64,000 nucleotides of DNA from B10-G9 sp963712165 (lineage in GTDB: Bacteria; Chloroflexota; Anaerolineae; Anaerolineales; UBA11858): positions 248,001 through 312,000 of the forward strand of contig CAVQGY010000003.1 in NCBI GenBank assembly GCA_963712165.1. The letters run 5' to 3'. Position numbers and translations under genes: made by a program. Each line of letters starts with the position of its first letter. Positions within the stretch are counted from its first letter, which is position 1. Of the stretch, positions 42,552 to 52,958 are shown piece after piece. The notes beneath the pieces are model-generated. The model searched no databases. It saw nothing but the letters and a program-made list of their open reading frames with translations, and was not told the origin of the DNA.

Positions 42552-45159
42552 ATGCCGAGTGAGAATGTTACTCCAGTAAGACGCCAGTATCTGGAAATCA
42601 AAAAACAACATCCGGGCGCGATCATCTTTTTCCGGCTGGGGGATTTCTATGAAACCTTTGACGAGGATGCCGAGACAGTGTCCTCTGTGCTGGATATCGT
42701 CTTAACTTCCCGGAATGTCGGGAAGGGAACTCGGGTACCGATGGCCGGGATCCCGCATCATGCAGTTGAGAATTATCTATCCCGTTTGATCGAAAAAGGC
42801 TACCACGTTGCCATATGTGATCAGATCGGCGATATGCCGGTTGATGGTTTGATGCCCAGAGAGGTTGTTCGGGTGATCTCTCCCGGCACAATAATGGAAT
42901 CCAGTCTGCTGCCAGGTGATGGCAATAATTATCTGGCATGCCTCGTGTTGGGTGAATCCAGGGCAGGTATCGCTTATGTGGATATCACAACCGGGGAATT
43001 TTCAGTGACTGAGATCCGGGATAATGATCTAGAAGATCTTGTGCGGGCCGAGCTTCTTCGCTTAAACCCTTCAGAACTCTTGATACCCGATACCTTGGAA
43101 ATACAGGAGAATGGTTTCCAGGCTTATCTTACCCGTTATCCAGAGTGGAGATTTGAGGAAGAACGCTGCTTAAGCGTTCTTCAAAATCATTTCCAGGTCA
43201 AGACGCTGGATGGTTATGGAGTACGAGGATTCCCTTATGCGATCAGGGCCGCAGGGGCGATTCTGCAATACCTTGAAGGCAATCGCGCTGATGCCCTTAA
43301 TCTGCTGATAAGTTTGAGCTATTATAGTCTGGAAGAGTTCATGACTCTGGATGCTGCCACACGAAGGAATCTGGAGTTGACGGAGACCATCCGTTCTGGG
43401 ACCATCTCAGGATCTCTCCTGGGCATCCTGGACCGCACTGTAACGCCGATGGGCACCCGCCTTATCAGACAGTGGGTCAGCAAACCCCTCCTGGATGTTT
43501 CCAGGATAAAGAAGCGCCATCAAGGCGTAAATACTTTCTTTGAAAATGGGTTATTGAGAGCTGAGACAAGACAGCATTTAAAACATGCTGGGGGACCTGG
43601 AACGTTTGAGCAACCGGGTTTCCGGGGGGACAGCCCAGCCAAGGGATCTGGTGGGAATCCGGGACACACTCTCACTACTTCTTGGAATAAGGGAGTTATT
43701 TTCACCAATAACAAAATCAGATGATTATCTGAGTGAATTATTGAAAGATTTTTCCCTCTGCACCGATGCGCTAGACTTGATCAGCAATGCCATCGTAGAT
43801 GAACCACCTGCCATACTGGGAAAGATCGGAATTATCAGGGAAGGATATTCTGCAAGACTGGATCAGGTCCTTTCCTCAACCAGGCATGCCCGGGAATGGA
43901 TCGCCAATCTTGAATCTGTGGAAAGAAAGAACACAGGTATAGAAACCTTAAGAGTGAGTCACAATAAGGTGTTTGGTTATTATATTGAAGTTACCAGAGC
44001 CAAGGCGGAGCTGGTTCCGGATCATTATATTCGCAAACAAACGCTAGTCAATGCAGAACGGTATGTCACCCCTGAGCTCAAGGAATATGAGATCCTGGTT
44101 TTTAACGCTGAGGATGAGATAAAGGAGGTTGAGCGCAGCCTTTTCCTGGAAGTTTGTGAGCGCCTCTCCCTTCAGGTGGAACAAATGTTGAAAACTGCAC
44201 GTGTGCTGGCCCATCTGGATGTATTGTCCAGTTTGGCAGACGTGGCGGCCTCTCAAGGATATGTCCGTCCAGAGATCGTGGAAGGGGATATTCTCGAGAT
44301 CCGGGGTGGGAGGCACCCGGTTGTCGAGCAAAGCCTGGGAGGAAACCGTTTTGTTCCCAATGACACGATCTTCGAAAGTGGTGAACGGATCCGGATCTTG
44401 ACAGGGCCAAATATGTCTGGCAAATCGACTTTTTTGAGGCAGGTCGCCCTGATCGTGCTCTTGGCCCAGATGGGCAGTTTTGTTCCAGCCGAATCCGCCA
44501 CGATTGGACTGGTGGACCGGATCTTTACAAGGATCGGCGCGCAGGATGAAATCCATGCCGGGCAGTCTACCTTTATGGTTGAAATGGTGGAAACAGCAAA
44601 TATCCTCAACCATGCCACACCGCTAAGCTTGCTGATCCTGGATGAAATTGGCCGGGGAACCAGCACATATGATGGTGTCTCTATTGCCTGGGCTGTAATT
44701 GAATATCTCCATAATCATCCTGATAAAAGAGCCAAAACCCTCTTTGCCACGCATTACCATGAATTGACAGAACTGCCTGATTTGCTTCCTGGGATCAGGA
44801 ATTATAAAGTTGTGGTCAGTGAAAGCGCCGGCAAGGTTGTTTTCCAGTACAAGATTACTGCTGGCGGCGCGGATAAGTCCTACGGAATCCATGTTGCCCA
44901 AATAGCAGGCATGCCACCTACAGTGACGATTCGAGCAAATGAGATCCTGCAAAAACTGGAGAAATCTTCAGGAAAAGCCGTGGCAATAGACGGAGATAGT
45001 CCCCAACAAATGGCACTTTTTCCGCAAACAAATCCACTCTTGAAGGAATTATCCGGCCTGGATATGAATCAGCTCAGTCCTCTGGAAGCATTGAATATCC
45101 TCTTCAATTGGAAGAGGCAGTACCTCGAGGATGATGAGGACAGTGCCTTAGATGAATAA
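42552..45159 (+). pseudogene. mutS: DNA mismatch-repair ATPase MutS, split by a one-base insertion
   Basis: Two overlapping frames (42552-43724 and one open from before 43585 to 45159) give one full MutS of about 868 residues. The N-terminal part has the mismatch-reading 'FFRLGDFYETFDEDAE' (Phe-x-Glu near 25), the connector and the start of the core. The second has the clamp, 'RILTGPNMSGKSTFLRQVALIVLLAQMG' (Walker A), 'MVEMVETANILNHATPLSLLILDEIGRGTSTYDG' and 'LFATHYHELTEL'. They join if the AAAA run at about 43580-43583 loses one A, restoring 'RQHLNMLGDLERLSNR'. A break between well-conserved halves without other decay points to a sequencing error or very recent mutation. Confidence 0.88.
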
Positions 45160-45177
45160 CAAGGACCGGTTGAATCA

Positions 45178-45210
45178 CAAAGCTCCTGATCTGTATGATC
45201 AGGAGCTTTG
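45178..45210. terminator. Hairpin between convergent mutS and AOR genes
   Basis: A 14-bp perfect stem (45178-45191 with 45197-45210) with a 5-base loop and no T-run on either side. It probably serves as a transcript end or stabiliser for the convergent genes. Confidence 0.6.
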
Positions 45211-45242
45211 ATCTATCCTGGGTTAGTTTACTCTATCTAGGT

Positions 45243-47402
45243 TCAGCTGTTTTTTTCGACCACGGCAACGATCTCCGGTAAGTCGATTCCCAGTTCTCTT
45301 AGTTTTTTGATTGTGGGTATTCCATTCTCCTGCCAACCACGACGCTTGTATACGACTTTAAGCAGGGTTTCGTACTGTTCTTCCCGGTACTTTCGGATTT
45401 TAGCGACTTTCTCTTCGGTTGGCAATCCTTCAGGATCTATCCCGACCAGTTCCTTCAGTTGACCATCATAGCGCTCCTGTCGGGATTCGTATTCATCAAC
45501 AGTGACTGGTCCCATCGCCCGGTAGGGGGGGTAGTCATGTTCTTTCGTGCCGAATCCTACCCGGAGATTAAAAACTCGTTGAAAGTTATATACCCGTTCC
45601 GATTGAGCGATCAGATCTTCCGGCTTTACAGGATTCCCAGTGACACCTTCATAGACCCAGGTATAGTTCTCGACATGTTCAGGGATTCTCTCCGGACGAT
45701 CCTGTTCTTTATTATCAATAGGTTTGATATCGTTCCAGGGCAGCTTACAGAGGCCGTGCAGACTGAACCAGGTCCTCCACATGGGGAAGTAGTGGAGGGC
45801 TTCTGCCTTATCCTCAAAACTGGGGAGTAGTTTTTCTACCTGGTCCATGAAGATCAGCCAGGCTTCGTCATGCTGGGCTCCCTTTAAGGCCATCCCATAC
45901 CCGCCTTGCTGCGCAATGGATTCCTTGGTCATGTATTCGGAGATCTCCATGCCTTTGATTTCTGTTCCGATATCCTGAAGGAAAGCAGGATCCCCACCAA
46001 AATGCTCCGCAAAGTAGGTTTTCATATAGCGAATGCCCTGGCCAACGATCACTCCAAATCCCTCGCCGCAGGCCATTTGATGAAGAAGTTCCAGAGCATT
46101 TTCAGCATTGCCCCAGGTTAGATCAAGCCCTCCCGTCTTTTCCTGTGACAAAATACCTTCCTGATAACATTCCATGCAGAAGGCGACGGAATTGGCAAAG
46201 GAGATAGTGTCTACGCCATAGGTGTCGCAGTAGAAATTCATTTCGATGATTGCCTCTGGGTCAAAAACACCGATGTTGGAACCCAGCCCGGCTGCATTTT
46301 CATATTCTGGACCATCAACCAGAACTTTTTCACCTTTATGGGGACCGGTCTTTAGGAGGAACCCATCGACAGCATGCGAGCAAGCCATAGTGCAACCCAG
46401 CCAGCAGCTGTCCATCCTCTTGTCCTGAGTGAATGCCTGCTGCCAGGTCGTGGAGTCGATCTCTACATGGTCAGGGTGTTTGCCATAACGGAAATTATGA
46501 ACTGGCAGCAGATCGAAATGATCCATGATCTCAACCAGGTGGGCTGTGCCGATTTCCCGCATGTTATTCTGCTGTGCATCGTAGTTGGTGATCTCGAAAT
46601 TGATGCGTTTTCCTGCCTTTCTAACCAGGTCAGGTTTTGCCGGGTTATTGCTGGATCCACTCAAATCGCTGAATCGCACAACAATGCCTTTTAAGAGTTT
46701 ATCCCGGAAAACCCGGCCCGAACCTCCTCGGGCAGCCTGCTTGACCCGGACTTCATTGCGCTTGTTGTCAAAGAAACTGATATTCAATCCGGCATAACGA
46801 ATGTGGTTAGCTGCTTCTCCGGAGGTGATGACGGAAACGTTCTTTTGATCCTTTTCATCCTTGGCATACATTCTGGTCAATAAACCTGCCAGAGGGTAAG
46901 TATTGAGGGCTTCCTCGGGGGCGTGTTCCAGGCGGATCTCCTGATTATCCCCATCGATCACAATGATGGTTTCTTGATCAGCCTTACCGGTTATGGACAG
47001 GGCATCAAATCCTGAGAATTTCAGATAGGGAGCAAAAAATCCGCCTCCGTTGCTGTCGATGACTGATTGGGTCAGTGGGGATAGGGTTACCACTGTGCTT
47101 TTTCCCATTCCAGGATATGCTGTCGTACCGCATAAAGGACCATTGGCGATGACCAGCGCATTCTCAGGATCATCCCATTTGCTCCCGTCCTTGATCGCAT
47201 TCCAGAGCAGCCATAACGCAAATCCACGCCCCCCTGTGAACAAATCTTTCATTTGCTGGGTAACGGGCATTTCTGTTATCGTTTTAGCAGAAAGGTCTAT
47301 ATGCAGGGTCCGGTTGGCGTAACCTCGCTCTACTGGCTTTTTTTCATAGTTGTAAGTGGCTACTACGGTATGGCTGTTGAGGTATTTTTTGGTGTCTTCC
47401 AT
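45243..47402 (-). CDS. aor: Aldehyde:ferredoxin oxidoreductase family protein (tungsten/molybdopterin)
   Basis: A 719-residue AOR-family enzyme, which oxidises aldehydes with ferredoxin, or reduces acids, on a tungsten or molybdenum bis-pterin. 'GYANRTLHIDLSAKTI' and 'FTGGRGFALWLLWNA' open it. 'NGPLCGTTAYPGMGKSTVVTLSPLT' and 'SNGGGFFAPYLKFSGFDALSITGKA' mark the pterin domain. The [4Fe-4S] ligands are 'CWLGCTMAC' near 334 and a later cysteine in 'LHGLCKLPW' near 550. ATG 47402 follows GGGGAGGAGAAC. It is longer than classical AOR (about 605 residues) and the extra length lies mainly in the C-terminal half. No pterin-biosynthesis genes are near. Substrate unknown. Confidence 0.9.
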   Translation of the reverse strand: MEDTKKYLNSHTVVATYNYEKKPVERGYANRTLHIDLSAKTITEMPVTQQMKDLFTGGRGFALWLLWNAIKDGSKWDDPENALVIANGPLCGTTAYPGMGKSTVVTLSPLTQSVIDSNGGGFFAPYLKFSGFDALSITGKADQETIIVIDGDNQEIRLEHAPEEALNTYPLAGLLTRMYAKDEKDQKNVSVITSGEAANHIRYAGLNISFFDNKRNEVRVKQAARGGSGRVFRDKLLKGIVVRFSDLSGSSNNPAKPDLVRKAGKRINFEITNYDAQQNNMREIGTAHLVEIMDHFDLLPVHNFRYGKHPDHVEIDSTTWQQAFTQDKRMDSCWLGCTMACSHAVDGFLLKTGPHKGEKVLVDGPEYENAAGLGSNIGVFDPEAIIEMNFYCDTYGVDTISFANSVAFCMECYQEGILSQEKTGGLDLTWGNAENALELLHQMACGEGFGVIVGQGIRYMKTYFAEHFGGDPAFLQDIGTEIKGMEISEYMTKESIAQQGGYGMALKGAQHDEAWLIFMDQVEKLLPSFEDKAEALHYFPMWRTWFSLHGLCKLPWNDIKPIDNKEQDRPERIPEHVENYTWVYEGVTGNPVKPEDLIAQSERVYNFQRVFNLRVGFGTKEHDYPPYRAMGPVTVDEYESRQERYDGQLKELVGIDPEGLPTEEKVAKIRKYREEQYETLLKVVYKRRGWQENGIPTIKKLRELGIDLPEIVAVVEKNS

Positions 47403-47687
47403 TCCTGTTCTCCTCCCCGAATGGTGAAATCATTTCTTCTGCTTGAACCAGGGTCAATTATACCCCGAAATAACTGGAGGAAATATTCCTGAAAAGGCGC
47501 TTGATAGAAAAAACCATTCAAAAACCGTCTTATTTGTTTTTCTGTCCGGTCTTAAGAATTGTGGAACAATATAATTGACTTGACGCTAAAAAAAGTCCCT
47601 ATTGCGTATATCTATGTTATCGTATAAAATTCAAGTACTTGCTCGAAGGGGATTTTCCGGGCCCTTTTTGCGAATTGTGACAATGGC

Positions 47688-49487
47688 ATGTCAAAGAAGC
47701 TAATCTGTTTTTCGCTCATCATCTTGCTGGCGGGAATAATCTCGGCTTGCTCCGGTTTCGATAGGAGCAGATCAGGGTATTATCTTGTTGATCCCCGCTT
47801 TTTTGAGTTATATGAACGGCTAAAAGGTGAAGAGACACTAGGTCCCCCTATATCTACCAGGAAATATTTGTCCGGCACAAACCTCGAAAAGCAATATTTC
47901 GAGGGAGTGGTGATGGTTTTTGACCCGGATAACTCTCCCCGTTACTACCTTGAACCTGTTGGACTTGATGCTGGATTTTCAGATTTGCCCAATAATCCTC
48001 CTGAAAATCCGGGTGTCAGGTACCTCAATGGATATATCATCCCAGAGGATTTTGCCCAGTTCTATGATCAAATGGGGGGAGAACGTTGGGTTGGTCTGCC
48101 GTTGACTAGAGCTCGATTGAATCCCGAGAAGAACCGGATAGAGCAGTACTTTGAGAATATGGGTTTCTTCCGGTTTGAGGATGATCCTCCCGGAGCAGTT
48201 TATCTAATGCCTTATGGTCTATGGAAATGTGCAGGTGAGTGTTCCCAATATCCTGGCGTTCAAAATGCCGGTATCAGCGCTGGTACGATGGAGGCAGTGG
48301 AATCGCCGTTTGGTGAAGCAATCGCGAGATTTGGAACCCAGTTCACCGGGAAGACACTCTCTGATGCCTACCGAACGGAGGATGGTAGGATCGAGCAGAT
48401 ATTCCAGAACGTAGTTCTAATCCAGGATCAGGCAACTCCCCTGGGTGTATCACTGCGCCCGGTTTCCACCTTACTGGATCAGGGAGGAGAAGGTTATCAG
48501 TCAAGTAGTGACCTGGATGAAGGTTACTTCCGAGAAGTGATGGAAGGTGCGGGTTTCTATATCCCAACCTTCTTTTTGGAGTTTATCGACCGGTATTATG
48601 GTTTCGAAGTATCCGGAGAACCCATTTCTGTTTTGGTGGAGGTCCGAGATGGCGTGATGCAGCAATGTTTCGAAAATTACTGCCTTCTCTATGATGCCAA
48701 GGCGGATAGCAGCCAACAGGTTCGATTGGTCCCGCAGGGCCAAAAGTATAAAGATGCCTATCATATGGGTGCTCAGGCTCCCTCTCAAGAACCTGAAGTA
48801 TTCCGACAGATTCAGTTAGATATCTGGGAGCAGCTACCGCAGATCTCATCCCTTGAGAATCAACAGATCGGTGCCTGTATCCATGAAGCTGGTTTACCGC
48901 TTGTGAATGCCCAGGCTGTTGTCAGTATCTATACTCAAGAAAATGGCACCAGCACTTTCCCATTTGCTCCCACGGATACCGGTGGTTGTTCGTTCTTAAT
49001 GCTGGATCCAATCCAAGCACCTAATGGAACGACGGTCGATTATCAAGTATGCTTCCAGGGACTGGGAAAGGAGGACTATTGTAAAAAAGATAGTTTCCTG
49101 ATCTGGGGCAATACAGAAAAGGAGCTGATTTCCCCTCCGGATGTTGTTCAGCCAGAAGTTAAGCAGCTGGAGTCCGAATGGATTATCGATGTTTGGGAGT
49201 TGTATCCCCAGCTGTCTTCCACTGAAAACCAGGAAATTGGTGTTTGTGTGCATCTTGCAGGTCAAGCCCAGCAAAACCTGGACACTGAACTTCTTCTTGA
49301 GACTCCAGACCGGGGAGTTATATCCTACTCAGGCAGTCCAACTGATGGGGGAGGATGTGCATTTTTCAGAGTAGATCCTATCAATGCAAATAATGGCGAA
49401 ATCATAACTTACCAGGTATGTTTTGTGGATAAGTATGGCGAAAAGAACTGCAAACAAGATAGTTTTTTGATCTGGGGAAATCCCTGA
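47688..49487 (+). CDS. Repeat-containing surface lipoprotein
   Basis: A 599-residue lipoprotein, lipobox 'ISAC' near 20. The N-terminal part (about 30-350) has three divergent repeats of the form F-x2-F-Y..G..W.G.P...EQ.FEN..F...P, for example 'FAQFYDQMGGERWVGLPLTRARL ... IEQYFENMGFFRF'. The C-terminal part has a tandem duplication: about 99 residues at nucleotides 48815-49110 ('DIWEQLPQISSLENQQIG ... DSFLIWGN') repeated at 49180-49486 ('DVWELYPQLSSTENQEIG ... DSFLIWGN'), each with paired cysteines. This suggests modular carbohydrate or peptidoglycan binding. I do not recognise a named family. Confidence 0.72.
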   Translation: MSKKLICFSLIILLAGIISACSGFDRSRSGYYLVDPRFFELYERLKGEETLGPPISTRKYLSGTNLEKQYFEGVVMVFDPDNSPRYYLEPVGLDAGFSDLPNNPPENPGVRYLNGYIIPEDFAQFYDQMGGERWVGLPLTRARLNPEKNRIEQYFENMGFFRFEDDPPGAVYLMPYGLWKCAGECSQYPGVQNAGISAGTMEAVESPFGEAIARFGTQFTGKTLSDAYRTEDGRIEQIFQNVVLIQDQATPLGVSLRPVSTLLDQGGEGYQSSSDLDEGYFREVMEGAGFYIPTFFLEFIDRYYGFEVSGEPISVLVEVRDGVMQQCFENYCLLYDAKADSSQQVRLVPQGQKYKDAYHMGAQAPSQEPEVFRQIQLDIWEQLPQISSLENQQIGACIHEAGLPLVNAQAVVSIYTQENGTSTFPFAPTDTGGCSFLMLDPIQAPNGTTVDYQVCFQGLGKEDYCKKDSFLIWGNTEKELISPPDVVQPEVKQLESEWIIDVWELYPQLSSTENQEIGVCVHLAGQAQQNLDTELLLETPDRGVISYSGSPTDGGGCAFFRVDPINANNGEIITYQVCFVDKYGEKNCKQDSFLIWGNP

Positions 49488-49511
49488 ACCAGGCTTGAGA
49501 GACGTAATAAT

Positions 49512-49540
49512 ACCGGGACCTTGAAGGCTCCCGGTTTTTT
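49512..49540 (+). terminator. Terminator after the repeat lipoprotein gene
   Basis: ACCGGGA (49512-49518) pairs with TCCCGGT (49529-49535), followed by six T. It serves the plus-strand gene and lies next to the end of the convergent LysM gene. Confidence 0.85.
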
Positions 49541-49542
49541 CT

Positions 49543-50484
49543 TTAATGAAGCTCGCTGAAGACTTGAACTTGATCTATCTCAGGTCCGAGACTGTAGAGC
49601 AGAAAATCAAATGGGTAGGGTGTGCCTTTTTCCAAGGCACCAGAGCTGATCCATTTTCTTATTGCTACGGGATTCCCCTCACTGAATCCAACTCCAGCAA
49701 TCCAAACCTGATCCCCATTCCCAACCTCATCTGCTATTTCAAAGGTACCCTCGACCTGGACAATCGTATTTTCTTGGGAATACACCAAGAAGTAATCTGT
49801 GACCAGGACCAGCGGTTCTTTTCGGTCTGATGGGTAAGCCGTCAGCAGGGTCGTGGATATCTGTCCGATATTCGCAGGAGGATCAGTTATCAGTTCCCCG
49901 GCGGGCAGGATTTGCTTCGGAAATAGAAAGTTCAGTGGAGTATGGGCGATTTGGCTCTTTACCAGATCCCGATTTGAATCGTAGATGTTAAAGGTGATAG
50001 AAATATTTTCCAGGGACAGGTTTTGATTGTTTTCGATCAGGGAGTAACACCAAAGCCCCTCATCCGTTGTCGAGTAACAGATAGGTTTCTCAACAAGAAT
50101 GGGATAGGGGGTTGGAGTGGGAAGCTGGTTCTCGTTATCAGTGAAGGGGATAACCACCTTTGTCCCGACGATAAGATTGCGGGAATCCAGTCCTGGATTA
50201 GCAGAGGCTAGCCTGTCGAGTGAGATATTGTATTGTAAGGCGATTCCATAAAGCGTCTCACCCGCTTGTACGGTATGCCTGAAAGGTGTAGGTGATGGGA
50301 TGAAAGGCTGTTCAGTAGAAAGTGGTTTGGTTGGGGTCTGTGTGATTAGTGTCTGGGTAGGCGTTTGATAGGGGTTCAAGGGAGGAGCGATGGTAAGCGT
50401 TGAGGAAGGTCCGGAATCTGTTTGGATATTACATCCGGCGGAGATTATGACCCATCCAGCCAAGATCAGAGCACTTCTTTTCAT
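49543..50484 (-). CDS. LysM-domain lipoprotein
   Basis: A 313-residue lipoprotein with signal and lipobox 'SAGC' near 18. A Thr/Pro-rich linker (about 25-68) precedes one LysM domain ('HTVQAGETLYGIALQYNISLDRLASANPGLDSRNLIVGTKVVIPF', about 71-115), which binds N-acetylglucosamine-containing peptidoglycan. The rest, 120-313, has beta-rich segments such as 'VGNGDQVWIAGVGFSEGNPVAIRKWISSGALE'. The start is set at ATG 50484; an upstream ATG at 50493 is less likely. Probably a cell-wall surface protein; its partner is unknown. Confidence 0.78.
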   Translation of the reverse strand: MKRSALILAGWVIISAGCNIQTDSGPSSTLTIAPPLNPYQTPTQTLITQTPTKPLSTEQPFIPSPTPFRHTVQAGETLYGIALQYNISLDRLASANPGLDSRNLIVGTKVVIPFTDNENQLPTPTPYPILVEKPICYSTTDEGLWCYSLIENNQNLSLENISITFNIYDSNRDLVKSQIAHTPLNFLFPKQILPAGELITDPPANIGQISTTLLTAYPSDRKEPLVLVTDYFLVYSQENTIVQVEGTFEIADEVGNGDQVWIAGVGFSEGNPVAIRKWISSGALEKGTPYPFDFLLYSLGPEIDQVQVFSELH

Positions 50485-50567
50485 GTGGAGCATTATACAC
50501 TCTCTTGTCCCCTGAAGCTGCCTATGCTACACTCTTTTTATGCCCCCAAACAGGGATCGGAAGGAAA

Positions 50568-52346
50568 ATGGCAGAAGATAAGCGTTATATATTAGCCAAG
50601 TTCGCGATAGAGCAGGGGGATCGATTCCAGGCCCGAGATCTTCTCGCCAGTCTGCTCAAGGATGATCAGAACAATATTGAATATTGGCTATTAATGAGCA
50701 CGGTCGTGGAATCTCATAAGGAACGTGTTCACTGCCTGAAGAAAGTGCTAGCTCTGGATCCTAATAACCGTGATGCCAGGTTGGGCATGATCCTTTTCGG
50801 GAGCCAAGATGCCGGGAGAGTGCGCACAGCAGCTCTCAGGAAAAGAGATTGGCTGAAGGATGTGCCAGATATCCGGAAAACCGAACCCAAAAAGCCGGAT
50901 AAAGGAAAACGCCGATATAACTACAAACAGTTGACACCGCTTGTAGTGGGATCGGTGGTTATCCTCTTGGTTCTGGTGCTGACTGGAGCATTTCCAGGAA
51001 CAAGGTCTATTTTTTCCCCGAAGTTGACAATAACTCCTATGACCTGGACCCCCACCCTTGATCCTGCGATGGACATCAAGACCGGTACGCCTGTGCCTGA
51101 GTCTGTGAACCCTATCGGCAAAGTTCTTGACCGGCCATATACAGCCACACCGGTTTATGTGTTAACACCACACTCAGGTTATGGGACCTATAATACAGCT
51201 CTGGAAGCCTATAAGCAGGGTGATTTCACGACTATGCTCACCTATTTAAAACAAACTGTCAATCAGTTGGAGACTGCAGATATCGATTACTTGGTCGGGG
51301 AAGCATACTTTCATTTAGGACGGTACCATGAAGCACTGGAGCAGTATGAAAGGGCATTATTTGTTGATCCATCCTTTGCACCTGCCTATTATGGCCGGGC
51401 TCTGACATCTCGGATCATTGATGATACGTATGACATCAAAGGTGACTTGGACCAAGCTCTGCTGCTTGATCCAAGGTTTGGCCAGGTTTATATAGAGAGG
51501 GCTAAATATTATCTTGAGGAGGATTCCTATCAGTTAGCATATGAAGATGCTAACCAGGCAACGATCTTCCTGCCCAATTCTCCCTTGGCACATTATTACA
51601 GGGCGGAATCCCTTCTAGGCATAAAGGATTACGCGGAGGCAGCAAAATCGATCCAGACTGCGCTGGATCTCGATCTGAATTATGTACCGTCCTACCTGAC
51701 GGCAGGGATGATCCACGTAGAATCTGGAGATCCACAGGCTGCTATTGAATTCCTAACCCGTTATGATCCTCACGTATCAAATAAACCCTGGGAGTTCTAT
51801 TATTCCCTGGGTAAGGCGTACTTCCTGTCTGGGGATGACCTTAGCCTGGGATTGGAGTTGGTCAATGAAGCCATTTCCAGGGGTGGCAGGAGCAAAGACC
51901 TGTACTTTATTCGGGCACACATCGTCTATGAGCTGGGTGAATTGGACGCTGCAATTGCCGATCTGCTTCAAGCAAGAACTCTGGATCGCTCAGACTTTGA
52001 GGTCAATTTGACATTGGGGAGATTCCTGTTGGAAAAAGGGAATTTATTTGCCAGCCTGGTGTACCTGAAGTTGGCGGAAGGATTGGCCTTTCGTGATTCT
52101 GAATTGGCCCAGGTCTATTTCTGGCGAGCCCAGGTCCTGGAAGGATATAACCGTTATGATGATTCTATCTTGAACTGGGAGGCGCTGCTTGGTTTGTCGC
52201 TTGATGAAGTGCCTGATGAATGGGAGGCCATTGCTGCTGAGAGATTATTGCCAACTGCTACTCCCACACCTACCATCACGTTTACCCCGACTCCCACACA
52301 TACTTTCACTCCATCCCCAACGGCAACGGCAACGATCAGCCCTTAA
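50568..52346 (+). CDS. TPR-repeat membrane protein with Thr/Pro-rich tail
   Basis: A 592-residue protein. Residues 1-100 have two helical repeats ('YILAKFAIEQGDRFQARDLLASLLKDDQNNIEYWLLMSTVV'), then a basic stretch and one membrane segment (about 121-142). Residues 210-560 form about ten TPR units ('DYLVGEAYFHLGRYHEALEQYERALFVDPSFAPAYYGRAL'). The tail is rich in 'TPTPT'. The start at ATG 50568 follows AAGGAA; a frame open to 50505 lacks a site. TPR scaffolds hold other proteins together outside the membrane; no partner is apparent. Confidence 0.78.
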   Translation: MAEDKRYILAKFAIEQGDRFQARDLLASLLKDDQNNIEYWLLMSTVVESHKERVHCLKKVLALDPNNRDARLGMILFGSQDAGRVRTAALRKRDWLKDVPDIRKTEPKKPDKGKRRYNYKQLTPLVVGSVVILLVLVLTGAFPGTRSIFSPKLTITPMTWTPTLDPAMDIKTGTPVPESVNPIGKVLDRPYTATPVYVLTPHSGYGTYNTALEAYKQGDFTTMLTYLKQTVNQLETADIDYLVGEAYFHLGRYHEALEQYERALFVDPSFAPAYYGRALTSRIIDDTYDIKGDLDQALLLDPRFGQVYIERAKYYLEEDSYQLAYEDANQATIFLPNSPLAHYYRAESLLGIKDYAEAAKSIQTALDLDLNYVPSYLTAGMIHVESGDPQAAIEFLTRYDPHVSNKPWEFYYSLGKAYFLSGDDLSLGLELVNEAISRGGRSKDLYFIRAHIVYELGELDAAIADLLQARTLDRSDFEVNLTLGRFLLEKGNLFASLVYLKLAEGLAFRDSELAQVYFWRAQVLEGYNRYDDSILNWEALLGLSLDEVPDEWEAIAAERLLPTATPTPTITFTPTPTHTFTPSPTATATISP

Positions 52347-52566
52347 CCCCGCTGAACCCCCCATGATCCACACGGTGTTCGGGGCGCTCTTTCTCATATT
52401 CTCATTATGGTCTTCGAATATTGAAGATCAATCACCTGAGTGAACAGAAATTAATTATTTATTAGAAATCAGGGTGAGAAGACCCTATCCCTTGCTATTC
52501 CATGTCCGAAGTACTATAATGCTCGATGGAAGCGGATCATACGATATGACCCGCTTGAGGTGAATT

Positions 52567-52872
52567 ATGCCGATTTATACATACCGGTGCGAAAGCTGCG
52601 GAGTGCAGTTTGACCGGAGACAGAAATTCGAGGAGGAACCTCTAGTTATCTGCCCAGAATGCCAGACAGAGACATTGAGGAAAGTCTACTTGCCAGTAGG
52701 GATAGTTTTCAAGGGTTCTGGTTTCTATGCTACTGATAACCGCTCTCCATCTGGCATGGAAGAATCCAGACTAACTGAGGATCACAGTAAACCAGATGAT
52801 GGTAAAACCAAAGAAGTGAAAGACACTGTCGAGAAAAAGGACAAGACTAAAACTAAAACGAAAACGGATTAA
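52567..52872 (+). CDS. FmdB-type zinc-ribbon protein
   Basis: A 101-residue protein. The first 41 residues are the FmdB zinc ribbon: 'YTYRCESCGVQFDRRQKFEEEPLVICPECQ', with Cys pairs CxxC at 8-11 and 29-32. 'KVYLPVGIVFKGSGFYATDN' follows as in the family. The C-terminal part is highly charged and Lys/Thr-rich. Usually annotated as a putative regulatory protein; its target is unknown. A good terminator follows. Confidence 0.85.
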   Translation: MPIYTYRCESCGVQFDRRQKFEEEPLVICPECQTETLRKVYLPVGIVFKGSGFYATDNRSPSGMEESRLTEDHSKPDDGKTKEVKDTVEKKDKTKTKTKTD

Positions 52873-52898
52873 TTTATCTCCCCACATCGACGGATCTT

Positions 52899-52934
52899 CC
52901 GCCATTCTGAATCATAGTGGCGGATTTATTTTTT
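52899..52934 (+). terminator. Terminator after fmdB-like gene
   Basis: CCGCCA (52899-52904) pairs with TGGCGG (52918-52923), a 13-base loop lies between, and ATTTATTTTTT follows on the plus strand. Confidence 0.75.
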
Positions 52935-52958
52935 AAGAGATAAGGGGTGTCCAGGAGC

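Noticed and set aside
43575..43590. TTTAAAA slippery sequence in mutS as a programmed -1 shift
   Set aside because: The downstream frame needs +1, not -1, so the slippery site does not explain the split.
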